From contig VXAU01003743.1 of NCBI GenBank assembly GCA_013399695.1, positions 422,869-486,868 of the forward strand: a stretch of 64,000 bases of DNA, read 5' to 3'. The position numbers and the translations under genes were made by a program. The notes beneath the pieces were generated by a model that was given only the letters and a program-made list of their open reading frames with translations, made no database searches and was not told the DNA's origin. This stretch comes from Formicarius rufipectus (lineage: Eukaryota; Chordata; Aves; Passeriformes; Formicariidae). Below are positions 1 through 12,300 of the stretch, in pieces (the stretch's first letter is position 1; every line of letters begins with the position of its first letter).

Positions 1-2832
1 GGCATCTGAAAAACCTGTTTTTATAAAGGGAAAGGACACGGAGGGTGATGCAATGCCGGGCCACTCCCGATGCCTACAGGCTGAAGGTGCTGCCCAGCCA
101 GTCACTGCTTTTCTCCCTCAGGCCATGGCTGCACTGGAAATTCCTCTGTACCTTCAAGGGATCCAACCTCACCCTCAACTAGACTGTCCAGAAGGAGGGA
201 AACTCAGCCCGTGGCAGTGTCTCTTCAGGACTGCTGTAGCCAGGGAGCTTCTGGAGCTCAGTCAAACTAGCTGGGCTCCTTTAAAACTTGTTGTGATTTC
301 TATAAATTCTGTCTCAGGCTTCCATAAGGATCTACCCAGTTCTGGCTCTTCCTCTTTAGTCTAGGGAAAATGTTCTGTGTGCTGTAGGAAGAGCTGTATC
401 AGCTCTGAATAACAAATACTAGGTGGGGTGAGTAGTTTTTGGAGAAGATCTTTAGTTTCTTAAGGGCTGCACAAAACATCAGCAACTAGGCAAGAAAAGT
501 GGAAGGGGATCACGTCTTGTGTCCATTCTCCATCTGAAAGTGATGTTGAAATTGTATCAAAATAGCAGTAACTCTCTTTTGATGCTACTAAAATAAATTC
601 CTGAGAATGATGGATGAGAAGAAAATGTTTTAAATTCTTTTGATCTAATCTGTGGAGTTTAATTAGGTATCCAGTTTTAAATCCAGTTATGTTTGCATGT
701 GGCTTTAGCACTGCCTCTTAATTCAAGAGGCCATGTGACTGTGTTATTCTCTCACAAGCTGCTCTGTAAATGCCCTTAGAGTTTGAAATGCCCATCAGAA
801 ATATTCAGTAGTTTTCTTTGTGACCTTCTTTATTTTATTCCTGAGAATTTGTTTGCTAGCTTTCTATGAAATGTGAGTAAGCTTCACTTAAGAAATGAAA
901 AACCAAACACACTTGAGTCAGCCAAACTGACTGTTCCTTGCTGTTCCCCTTTCTCAGAAGTGCATCTCAGGGTGGTCAAGGGCTGCATTGTTCTTCCTGC
1001 CTCCTCTTTCCAATAGAGATATTACACCTTGTGTAGAATCCCATTTGTAAGGATTTCAGTTGTAGAAAAAGTGAACTAAACTGCCCGGTGTTCAGCACCT
1101 TGCTCTCATCCTGGCTTGTGTCCTTTTAGGCCCTGCTGTGCTCACTTGCATGTTGGTCACAGCTCTCATTTGGCTTCAGGGAGAAGCTTTAGCAATGTGA
1201 ATTATGACAAACCAAGATCTGAGACTGTGAAGCCCCAGAGCAAGGGCCCTGTTTTCCTCCTGTGCAGTCCTGCTTAAACAGGCTCAGCAGCTGTGCATGT
1301 TAAACTGTTCTAAAGGTGTCTTCTTTTCATGGAAAGGGAGAGCCTGAGATAAATCCCAGCTGACAAATACCAGCTGTGTTAGTCTTAGCTAGAATTCATT
1401 TACATTTGAAGCTGTGTATGATTTGGGAACAGCATGGACAGTTGTTTCTCTAGCTTTGATTTCCATTGTTTTATATCCCCAACTTTTGATGGAAAGGAAT
1501 TAATCCCTTCCAAAGTGACAAGAACAACTTGTGAATGTCTAGACCTTTTCATCTTTATGTAGCTACTCTGGCATATAGATGTTTGAGATAACCTCCATTT
1601 ATAACCAAACCTCCACCTACCTTTTTGATTTTACTAGAGTTGGACTCTGGGAAACACGTCTGTGTGTCAGCTGTGTGGAACAGCCAGGCACACAAGCACA
1701 CACTGCAGAAATTCACAGTGCCTCATGTGTTCACACTCAGCGCCTCTGCATTCCTCTGTCTCCATCGGCAGTTATTGTGTATTTCATAACAGGGCAGCTC
1801 ATGCATTGAAGATCCTTATTGATCAGCCATGGCTTGAAGAAGTGCTCTTCAGACTTGGCCCAGAATTAAGCAGAAGTCAAATCAAGGACAGGGCTGGCAA
1901 GTGTTCAGGCTCAGGCACCACAGTGCTGAAATCTGCATTTATTCTAATCTCTTCAGATACGATTTCTGCAATGCAGCCAGTGGCTAAGGCTGACCTTAAA
2001 TCCAAAGAATCTTTGGCTGTTGGTCTGCTTCCAAAGGCTTAATCCCTTTTTTGTCTTGAATTTCTTTTGTTCCTCCTTGTGCCTCCACAGAATTTAATGA
2101 TATTTCTGAGGCTGTGTTATTTCTCCTGAAGCGCTCCTTCAATCACTTATGGAGTATTGGTATTTTTGCACTTTTTTGGTGAAGTATTCATTTCCCTTAA
2201 TCCTTCTGCTGCAGCACTGTTCCAGCTGACGTGCAGGCACACTTGGAATTGCATCAGGGCTGCTCTGTGAGTCCAGGGACAGAACCTGGTGTGATACAAG
2301 GCACTTCTCCAAAGAGCCTGAGCTGAACACACAGCCTCTGCTTTTCTCCCTGGGTTTGAAAACTGGAAACTGAGCACAGAAATCCTCCAGCCCATCACAC
2401 CACAGAGTAACAGTTCAGTGAGTGTGATATATTAATCACTTACAAATAGTATGACTGGAACAAAGAGGGGAACGTAAGAAACAAGCTGTGCTGCCCCAAC
2501 TCCTTATCTGTGATCTTTCTAGGTAACCTGGCAATGCTTTGTTTTATTTTAATAGGGAAAATCTTTATTAGGTAGAATCAACTCTCTGTGGCTGTGCAGG
2601 CAAGACAGGTCATCCTGTTTTACTCATTTCCCATGTGTCTTTTCCCTGTATCAATCCAGTACTCAGAGGAGAACAGCTGCCTTTGCCCTGAGGAGGAGGT
2701 TACTGTGAGCAGGGCAGGGAGCAGCCTGACCTCACTTTCAGTGCCCAACCTTCCAGCACCTGAGCAATGTCCTGTGGGTCCCCAGAGCCCACACTGCAAG
2801 GGGGCAGTGCTTGGCATGTCTGATTACTCAGA

Positions 2833-3316
2833 GTCATAGAATGGTTTGGGTTGGAAGGATTTTAAAGCCCACCCAGTCCCAGCCCATGTTGCTCAGAGCC
2901 CCATCCAACCTGGCCTAGAACACTTCTAGGGATGGGGCAGCCACAGTTTCTCTGGGAAACCCATGCCAGGGCCTGCCCCCCCTCACAGGGAACAATTTCT
3001 TCCTAATATCTGATCTAACCCTACTCTCTGTCAGCTTAAACCCATTCCCCCTTGTTCCTGACAAAGTGCCTCTCTCCAGCTTCCTTGTAGGCCCTGCCAG
3101 ACACTGGAAGGTGCTCTGAGGTCTCCACAGAACCTTCTCCTGTCCAGGCTGAACAGCCCCAACTTTCCCAGCCTGTCTCCATAGGGGAGGTGCTCCAGTC
3201 CTCTTACCAACTTCATTACCTCCTCTGGACCCGCTCCAACAGTTGCATGTCCTTCCTATGTTTGGGGCACCAGAATTGTTCACTGTATTCCAGAGAGGGT
3301 CTCACAAGAGCATAGG
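2833..3316 (-). mobile_element. CR1 LINE, 5'-truncated 3' end (inverted)
   Basis: The left edge reads tcatagaatggtttgggttg, the reverse complement of the typical CR1 3' terminus. It continues through the familiar avian CR1 consensus: catccaacctggcctagaac, attcccccttgttcctgac, tccaggctgaacagccccaa, gaggtgctccagtcctctta, and ends at ggtctcacaagagcatagg. The element lies on the minus strand, with its 3' end at the left and a 5' truncation near 3316, as usual for CR1. It carries several differences from the consensus, so it looks old and inactive. No intact open reading frame is present. Confidence 0.93.
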
Positions 3317-6300
3317 GTTGTAAAGGATGTTGGGATCTCTAGAAATGTAGAAACTTCCTTCAAGAAGCTCTTTAAAGTACATACTAGTTATAATTTTTCT
3401 GGGGAATGTTTATATATATTTATTTCAAGGACAACAAGATGCACACCTTATCAGTTCCATGCTCCTCAAGATGAAAAAACAAAACCAAAACCAGTGCAAA
3501 ACCTAAGTGCCTTAAGATTTCTGTTCTAATAGCACCATGACAGTGTATTTTTCTCTCTGACTTATTTCTTGGGAACAGCTGAGTCATTTCTTGCTGAGAA
3601 GCTCTCCAGAATGTTCAGCCAATGGCATGGAAAATTTTGACACAAAGGTTTGTGAGAAGCTGAAGTCAGGTTGTTTTAATGGGTAGTGACAGGAATTCTG
3701 TGAGCCCAGAGTATAATACACACATGTGAAAGCACAACTCCGATGCTGGACTGTCCAAGGGAAGAGAATATGAGAGACTTCTATATTGTTAGAGGAGTGT
3801 AAAATATTTTAAAATAATGTGATCATTTTTCACTGCTAGTTATTGTGTTCCTGTGGATTAGCAAGGCCAGTTTATTAGATTTGCAAGTCTTCTGGAAATC
3901 TGACCTTTCCTGTAAATCTGAGGGAGATGACACGTCTCTGATTTCATCTGAAGTGTAGATTTGTATCTGAGCTCGGTGGCTGGAAGCTTCTCTGGTTGTG
4001 GCAGACACTGTTTAGCCACAAGCTGAGATTGCATATCACATGCTCAGTAAGCTCCGGTATTACAAAGGCTGTGTAAATTGAATTACACTAACACCACCCA
4101 TGGTTTCAGGGCCATCCTATTTGCATAACAAATGGCCTTACAGTGTGCATGCTCTACACTCACCAATTAGGCTTTCTTCTCAATCCTCTTGGTCCTTCCT
4201 AAAAAAAGGGAAGGTTTTTACTTTGGTGATGAAGTTGCAAAGAAAAGCTGCTAATGAAGGACTGATGAATGGTGTGATTGTGTTGCTGTTTGTATAGTTT
4301 CACCTTCATTTGCATCAGTACCAGGCGCAGATCCCAAGGCTCATTTTTCACTTCTCAGTTCTCCTGTTCTTTGGCCCCTGCCTGCGCTAGGAGCGACCAA
4401 ACAAGCGCATTTATCTCTGCCTCCTGGAGCACGGACTCGAAATACTTCCCTTCGTGCATCCCTGGGCCCTACACGTGGTGGGCTGTGGGCTGCAGGTTGG
4501 TTTGGAAATCTGACACCAGCTGGAGGACACACAGAGTGTTCTGGGAGCCACCACTGCTCATCCTCAGGAGCGCTTAGAGCAGCATCCCCGTGTGTCTCCG
4601 TTTCCTGCTCCAGGGAATGGATCTCGGCCTAGTAGCCTTTTCTGGCAGTTCCCACAGTGTGTTTGACATGTAAAAATAACTCCCCCACCCCCAAAACCAG
4701 AGAAAACACACAAACAGTGTCAAATTGCTTATGTAGAACACCCCTAAAGATTCAGATGAGAAGTCTGTGCCTCAGATCTGCAAGCAGTGGAGCAATCCCT
4801 TTCTTCCTGTAGCAGCAAACTATACACAAGCCACGTTTAACAAGTGACTCTTTGGTTCTGGAGTTCTTCAGTTCTTCCTATTTTTCCTGTCATTCTGAAA
4901 ATACAGCAACTGCCAAAAAATAATGATTTGCTTTTTAAAGAATTAAAACCCCACCAATGAAAGAATGTGGCCCTTTGTTTCCTATATCTGTTCAGGGAAC
5001 AAGCTTCATTGATTGAATGCCAGGGAGAGGATAATGCAATCTCCCATTAGGCTTGTTTGCATCTTTTTCCAGGAGGACAGTTTAAGTCTGCTGGCTGCAG
5101 ATGGCCTTTGACAACTGACAGCACTTGCTGTTATGCCAGTGTATGACTTCATCTCTGTGACACTGCATGTGACTGCAGCTTTCTTCCTCTTTGCCCTGCA
5201 GAAACTCTCCCCCAGTTCAGTGGCACCACAGGAACAGAGGTTTCCCTTGCAGAAAACACCCACGGGCCTAAAGCTGCTCTGCAGACCCTGGAAAAACAGG
5301 ATTGTTGGAATCTGTTTGGGGCTTCAACTGCTGAGTCTGAAGTTAATGTGGCCAAATTTGGTAAAGCTTCAATACTTCTTTGGAACTGACATCTTCCTTT
5401 GCTGTCAGAGCCCACCTGGGCCTTTCAGAGTGTCTGTAGTCCCTGTGCCCCATGCACCAGAGCATTCCCAAGGAAAAGAACTCCAGGCAGGCTTTGCAGA
5501 GCTGTCATTCCTGGTGCAAAGCCTGCAGATCTGCACTGGAATTTGCAGAAGAAATTTTTGTTTCCTCTGAGTCTTGGCAACCTCAGGGAATGCTACAACT
5601 TCAATGAATGAAGTCATCTGTCATCTAGAAGTAACTGGAGCAGGTTGAACTCATTCACATTCTGCCTTTTGCTTCAGAAACAGGAAAAAAAATAAAGGAT
5701 TATATTCTAGACTTTTCTTTTTGCCACTTTCAAATAGGGTTCACAAATTGCTTTATGGCTGGTAGTTATTAACCTTTTCCCAATTTTTATTATAGCTGTT
5801 TGATCTAAACAGGGTCCTAGAACCTGTTCTAACACAGTATTTGCTTTAAAAAAGGGGAGGAAATCCTTTTATATTTTCTTCAACATTTTTTTTTGTTTAT
5901 TGTTCTACTCAAATAGAGAGCTGAGATAACACAGAGGTATGGCTCATGTGCAGTGTGTACAGGTGCTGCCAAAGTAGGCCATTGCAGGCCTGGACTGGGG
6001 AAGAAGTTTAGCAAATACTGGCTCTCAGATCAGATGACGACAGCCAAAAAATTAAACAGAGACAAAAGTACTGGGAGTCATACTTTTCATTCTTTTTTGG
6101 TTTTAATGGACCTCAGGAAGCCTCTTCTGAGCTATATGGCACAGGCATTTCCAAGTCTTCACAACAGTAATTCATTTTTAACCAAAAGTGTTCCTCAATG
6201 TTCAGGGAACAACGAAGAGTATCTATAATAATGTCTGTTTGTTCAAAGATCACCTTTCAAAGACATTCCTGTCTCCACCTTGGAGCCACGTTCCTGTGCA

Positions 6301-9300
6301 CCTACCACTGCCATGAGTCTGTGAGCCATGCTAACAAACAGGAAGAGGAATGTGTTTAGCTGAAAGTTTATTTTTTGAGTGATTATGTCCTTCATTCTGG
6401 CCCACTGCCAAAAACTGTGGGCAGCTGGGAGGAAAATAAGAATTGACATCCCAAGATCTGTATTTGGCATTAGTCAGGGGAACCTTGATTCTGCAAAGCA
6501 TGAGGGCACTCCATAGCAGTGTCAGAAGTTTATTAAAAGAAAATTGAACAACCCTGGATAAGTAAAATGACTTAATTAGAGTGAAATTTAGAGAAAAAAC
6601 CCATCATTCTGAGGAGCTGCTTGTAGCTCTGTCCTATCAGCAGTCTGATTTAGCCCTTTTATGGTGAATAACTCCCAGATTAGGTTTGTGACTCTCTTTG
6701 CACAATAACTTCTGGAAGTGTTATTAATAAAATGCTGTATTCCCCACATCCTGCTGAGAATCAGTGGGACAGATGCTGCAGATTTAAAACTTTGACACTT
6801 ATCCCATCTGGTTGGATGGTAATTTAAGAGATGGCAAAACAGAGGAATGACACTGACAACACGAATTTCCATCCCAGTTTCCTCAATCATGTGGTGGTTG
6901 TGTTGGATGAACAGTCAGAGTGACATCGCATGTGTTGGAAATGCTGAGTTCTAGTTCTTGTTCTGCTCTGAAATCCACCACCTCTGTCAGGCACAGGGCC
7001 AGCTAAATGTCACCTCTGCCGTGATGCTCCAACCACCCTCTTCTCAGACTGAGCTGTGAAAATGTTAATGTTATTCCCGTGGAATCTCCTAATGCAACTC
7101 ATCTTCCAGAGGATCCAGTGATGGCTCCATCTGCCCCTGGTTCTTGGAGTGGTGGATGAATCTCTCTGCTTTCTTGTTTTGGGGCATGAGAATTTTCCTT
7201 TTGTTCCCCTGATCTTTCTCTATGTAGTGATGGGGAAGTGGAGCCCCTGGAAAGGACAGGGAAGAGCAGCAGCAGCTAGGCTGTGAGCAATCCCTTTGGC
7301 TGCAGTCTGGGAGAACAGTCTGGTGACTGGCAGTGATATAAATATTCAGGGCTGGATTGACAGTCTGCAGGACAGCAGCCTGCTGGGAATAGTGAAATGG
7401 AGCCATGACTTCTTCCCTTCTTTTGTGCTCCTCTGGGAAGGGTGTCCAACAACAAGTTTGTTTCCTTCCCCAAAATAAGCTGTGAGAGGACAAATGGCAC
7501 GGAGCATTGAGGAGTTGTTGCTGTTGTTTTCCACTTGGTCTCAGGTTCTGCAGACAGAGCTGGAGCTGGTAAGTGAATATGGTTTAACCTGGCTGGCTGG
7601 ACCCCCTAAAAGTGCTGAGTCTCAGGGCTGCTCTTGCTCCTCCTTGGCTAGAGAAAGGCTGTGTAAATGGCAGAGCACTTGGTGTTGGCTACACTGGGCC
7701 ATTTATTTCTGTAATTCTCCTCGTTGCTTGTCCGTTTGAGGCTTGATGCAAAGATAACTAATTGCAGTGATGGTGAAGAAGCAGCTCCCAGTGAGAGCTA
7801 GGGGGCTGCACAGAAAAGCTAATTAATATGGTGATATATGATAAACATATTATGTAGTGAAGAATGGGATTTGCAGTCAGAAGTGCCAAAGAGACCGATG
7901 GTTCTACTCCAAAATACAACCATTGAAAAAAGAGCTTTAAGTTACTTTCTAGTATGCATGTTTCCTGAATGTTTGAACTGATCATTAGAGCCCTTTTTAA
8001 CTTGTCCACTCTTGGATCAGGTGAAACCAGTGTGATTGTTCAGAAGCACTCGATATCCAAGTGGGATGAGTCTGAGTGCTAATCTCAGGGGCTGCAATCC
8101 TTCCTATCAACAGACCTAAAACTGCTTGAGGTGTGAGATTTCCCCCAATAATGAAGAATAGGACCTTGAACGTTTACTTGTCTTGTGGAGTTGCCTGTGA
8201 AGCAGAGCCGTTTCACCCCTGCATTTACAGTTATGCCCTTTATTTCCCCTTTCCTTTGGGGGCAGCAGTGCACCTGAGACAGCTCTGGAACCGCTGGGTA
8301 ATCTCTAGGGGAAAGGCACTACCAGGTTGTGAAAGCAAGAGTGACTTTGAGCATTGTTCTTCCTGCCACACGCTGTTCCAGCTTCACATTCTTAGGTTGC
8401 CGAGAAACCCTGTCATCTGCAAACAAGGCAGCTCTGCAGGACAGAGCCGGCTGTGTGCAGACGGTGAAGGGGGAGGTGTCTGGGGGAGCCTACAAACGCT
8501 TGCCACGTTACTTCCACGCACACACAAAGTTACTTTTTGGCACCAAGTTCACCACTCCTGAGAGGAAACCTTTCTGCAGTCAGTATAGATTGTATCAGGG
8601 AGTTCTGAAAATTTGGCTCCCATATTCTTAAGCAGTGAATACAAAGCTGGTATTAAGCTATGCATTATGTTCCAAAGCATCATCAATATTGTATTGAAAT
8701 TACAGCATGTGGGATTATACAATGTCTGTTCACCAGGAACACCTGTCTGGGTGTGTGAATATTTCTCCATACCCTTATGAAGACAGGTAGTCTCAGTACT
8801 GGATTTAGTAAATTCTTGCAGAGTATCTCTACTTCATATTTTACTGAGAAAGCATTTGTTCCTATAGTACCTTTATCAGTTTGGTTTCTGTCCATTTTTG
8901 TGTGTCTTGCCATCCCTTTATTAACTCCCAGGATGCAAAAAGAGGCTTAGTTGTGCATTCCCTTCTGAGCTCTTCACCAGCATTTACCCACTAAGGGCCC
9001 TTGCATATTTACAAGTGTAGCCCTAACTAGAAATGCTGAGACTGAATTAAAGAGTTGGTCCCCGTGGTCAGTGGAATAACTGACCATTTTCTCGGCCAAA
9101 AGCTGCTTAGTCAGAGAAGCTGAGAGCAGTGGACTGGCTGCATTCAGGACCCCGAAGGGCAGATTGTCCCCAGGAAGCTGGAGGTAGCAGATGGCAGTGC
9201 ACAGGCTGGGCCGGGGGCTCCTCGCATTCCAGTCCCTCATTAGATCTGCAGGGGGCTGCTGTCCCTAATTGGGGAGACGTAGCTGGGCGTAATGGGCTCC

Positions 9301-12300
9301 ACTAATGACTAAAAAGTGGAAAAGATGAACAATTAGCTCCTTTGTGATTTGCCTTTCTTCACTTCACCCATCCTTGACAGGCTGTAGATGGATTTTCTGT
9401 AACTGCTGTTTCACTGGGAAACCGTGCTCGGTGTGGTTTTAGGTGATTAGTCATTATCCGTGGGGTTTGCTCTTGCACTGTAACCGTGTGTGACCGAGCG
9501 GCAACAAGGAGATTTTTCCGTTTCCAGGTGAGAATTCCTACTGGGGTGTTGATGGGAATAAAATGCTCAAATGCCGGTCATGCCCGAGGCAGTAACAGAC
9601 CTGTCTGACCTCATGGCTTGTGACTAAACCAGGCCCTGGGCAGCCGTCGGCATTACCTGGCTCTGCTTTCAGTAGCTGCATCTTTGCACACTCAAACTTG
9701 TGTGAACACCCTGGCGAGACAAAAGGCTGCATTTTCTACATGGATTTTTAGAAGGCTTCAGCTTTCCAGATGTTCACATATATGTTCAACAGATAGCTTT
9801 TTTGTTGATAAAGAAATGTAAAATTTTAGTTTAGCAAGTAATTCCAGCTTCAAGGAAAACTCTGTGGAGTAAGTTCCCTGATGTGCCATGTTTGTGCTCT
9901 ACCTACAGAGAGCTTGGCACATGCCATGGCCCAGTGTTTGTTGGAAGTGTGTGTATTGGATCAGTATTTCACTGTTGAAGTCTTGGAAAAGGAATGAGGG
10001 AGGTTTGTGATCTGAGAATACTGTTATCTATATAGTGTATGAAAATGTGCTTTGGCAGGTGAAAATGTGTGAAGGGCAATAGGGGATGGAAAAGAGGAAC
10101 CTGTTTCCCAGAAGGGAAAATGTACAGACAATTTAAGCTACAGAATGTGGCCAAGTGAAATATTTGAGAGAAGTTCACATGTCATGTTCCCTAGAGCTGA
10201 GTGATATCCTGGGGTCTGTGCACAGAACTGGAGGGCTTTTCATTGTCATCTCTCTTGGCACTGAGCAAGAAATCCAGGCCTAAAATAAACAGTGAATGGA
10301 CTTAGTTTAACGAGGTAACACATGGAGATAAATGGTACATTTAATATTCTGAGGGTAAGCCAGAGAGAACAGCAAAGCCTGTCATAGCTTAGGGTAGTGC
10401 CTTGTATGTGTCTGTAACACGGTGAAGTCGAGCCATGGAGATTTAATGTCTGTGGGACTCAGGGGGAAAATTCTAAGGGCTTGATAATCTGGAGACTGAG
10501 GCTGGGGGACAAGATTTGCTGTCTCACCTCAAGGCTGTGTGTCCAGCAATGAATTTTATCACTCTTTCCAAAAATAAAAAAATTGATGTCTCTTTTTGTT
10601 TAAAAACAATACAAAGATTAAAGGGTATTTGAAGGAATTAAGTATAGAAAGATGGAAATAACTAGGGAGGAAAAGAGGAAGATGATGTGGACCAAAGGGA
10701 ATGAAGGAAGTGTTGAAGTGAGGTCAGAAGTTGTTTTTAAAAAGCTATTGGCTTTGGATGTGTGAATTTAGAAGAGGCCACTTCAGGCTTACTCTGCTGG
10801 ACTTTGCCCTGTTGGCACTTCCTTGGTAACTCTGCTTCTCCACAAGAAACAAGGGCAAGCCTAAAAAACACAGACACATCTTGAAGGCTGTTCCAGTCAG
10901 TGGCCTAAATGACACAGGTTAATTAACATAATTGACATCTGCTGGTTTATTGTAGCTGAGGATCTGGCCAAAACAAGTCCAGAGTGTAGCACAATTGTAA
11001 TGCACCTTCAGTTAACAAAGAATGAGAAACACTGTCATTGCTGGTGTATCTGGGAAATAATTGAAGTAAACTGGGTCATTCCTGTCGGTTTGAACTGCAC
11101 CTGAGAGAAGCAAGGGCAGATTTTCTGACTCTGATGTGTAGAGTGACTGTGAGAACTTTTGTGCAGCCATGAGATGAGACACTGGGACGTGGTAGATCAC
11201 CCACATTTTGATAACATGGAATAATGAAGTGTTAAAGTGCTCTTACTACCCCACTAATTGGTAACAGTGGAAGCAAATTGCCTCGGTTGAAAATTGCTTA
11301 ATGGACAACTTGAGGTGGGTTTCATTTATCTGGGAGGTTATTGGGGTGTTCATTCTACTGTACAGATGAAAGAGTTTTGGTCAAAATTTTTTAGCTTAAG
11401 TCAAAAGGGCAAGATGAAAGTTTCTGAAAGAAAAATCAGTCTCTTTGAGGCAGGTTTTAATTTCATTTTGGAACAAAGAAATGACAAAAATTATCTGTTC
11501 TACTATTGGTGGAGGGGCAAAAAGAAAAGAATGATGGATTGAGCACAGGACTGAACACAAATAATTGTAATCATGGCAGTGAAAACAATCTTTTTCAAAC
11601 AGAAACTCGGTTCCAACTGTCTCAGTTTACCCATTGTCTGCTCTCTGCAATGCTTTCACTTTCCATGGCAGAACTTCCACTGATCTTTTCTACAGCTGGA
11701 CATTCCACTGTTCCTTCTTTTCTCTGGAGATAAATGCTGAATATCTTACAGTCCAAGGGGTTGCTGTCTGGGCTACGAGGGGAAAAGGGGGGGTTGCTAA
11801 ATCGTTTATTTTTTTGTGAGAATTCAGTGAAATAATTGCCTGCTTAACTGGCTGCTGGATTTTTGTTACACTTCACCAGAGTTGTGTTGTGAATTTGCAT
11901 GTCTGCTGAGGGTCGAGTGTGTACCAGAGGTTTTACCCACACCCCTTCTGCTTCTCTGCAACATAATAAAGGTTGCTAAGATCACATTTGGAACAGCCTG
12001 AAGTTGTGGTACTTTCCAGTTATACTTAATTTTTCTTGGATTCCTGGTGCCATACTGGGGCTAATTGTGCACTGCCTTGGGGCTGCACGGAGTAATGGGA
12101 GCAGGTGTTCCAGCAGCTTCTCAGGGCTCATTCCTGAAATTCAGGTCCTGCCTTTGGAGCTCACTCTTTATGCACCTCAGACTTACTTCCTTGAGTGGAA
12201 CCCACATGTGCAGGTGAGGCTCAGTGAGTGTTTTTGGCTTCTGTGTAAACATGAAGCAATGTAAATCCAAGTATGCCATAAATATTTTTTATTGCTGTTG

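Noticed and set aside
2915..3283. 122-codon minus-strand open frame
   Set aside because: Lies entirely within the truncated CR1 element; a remnant, not a gene.
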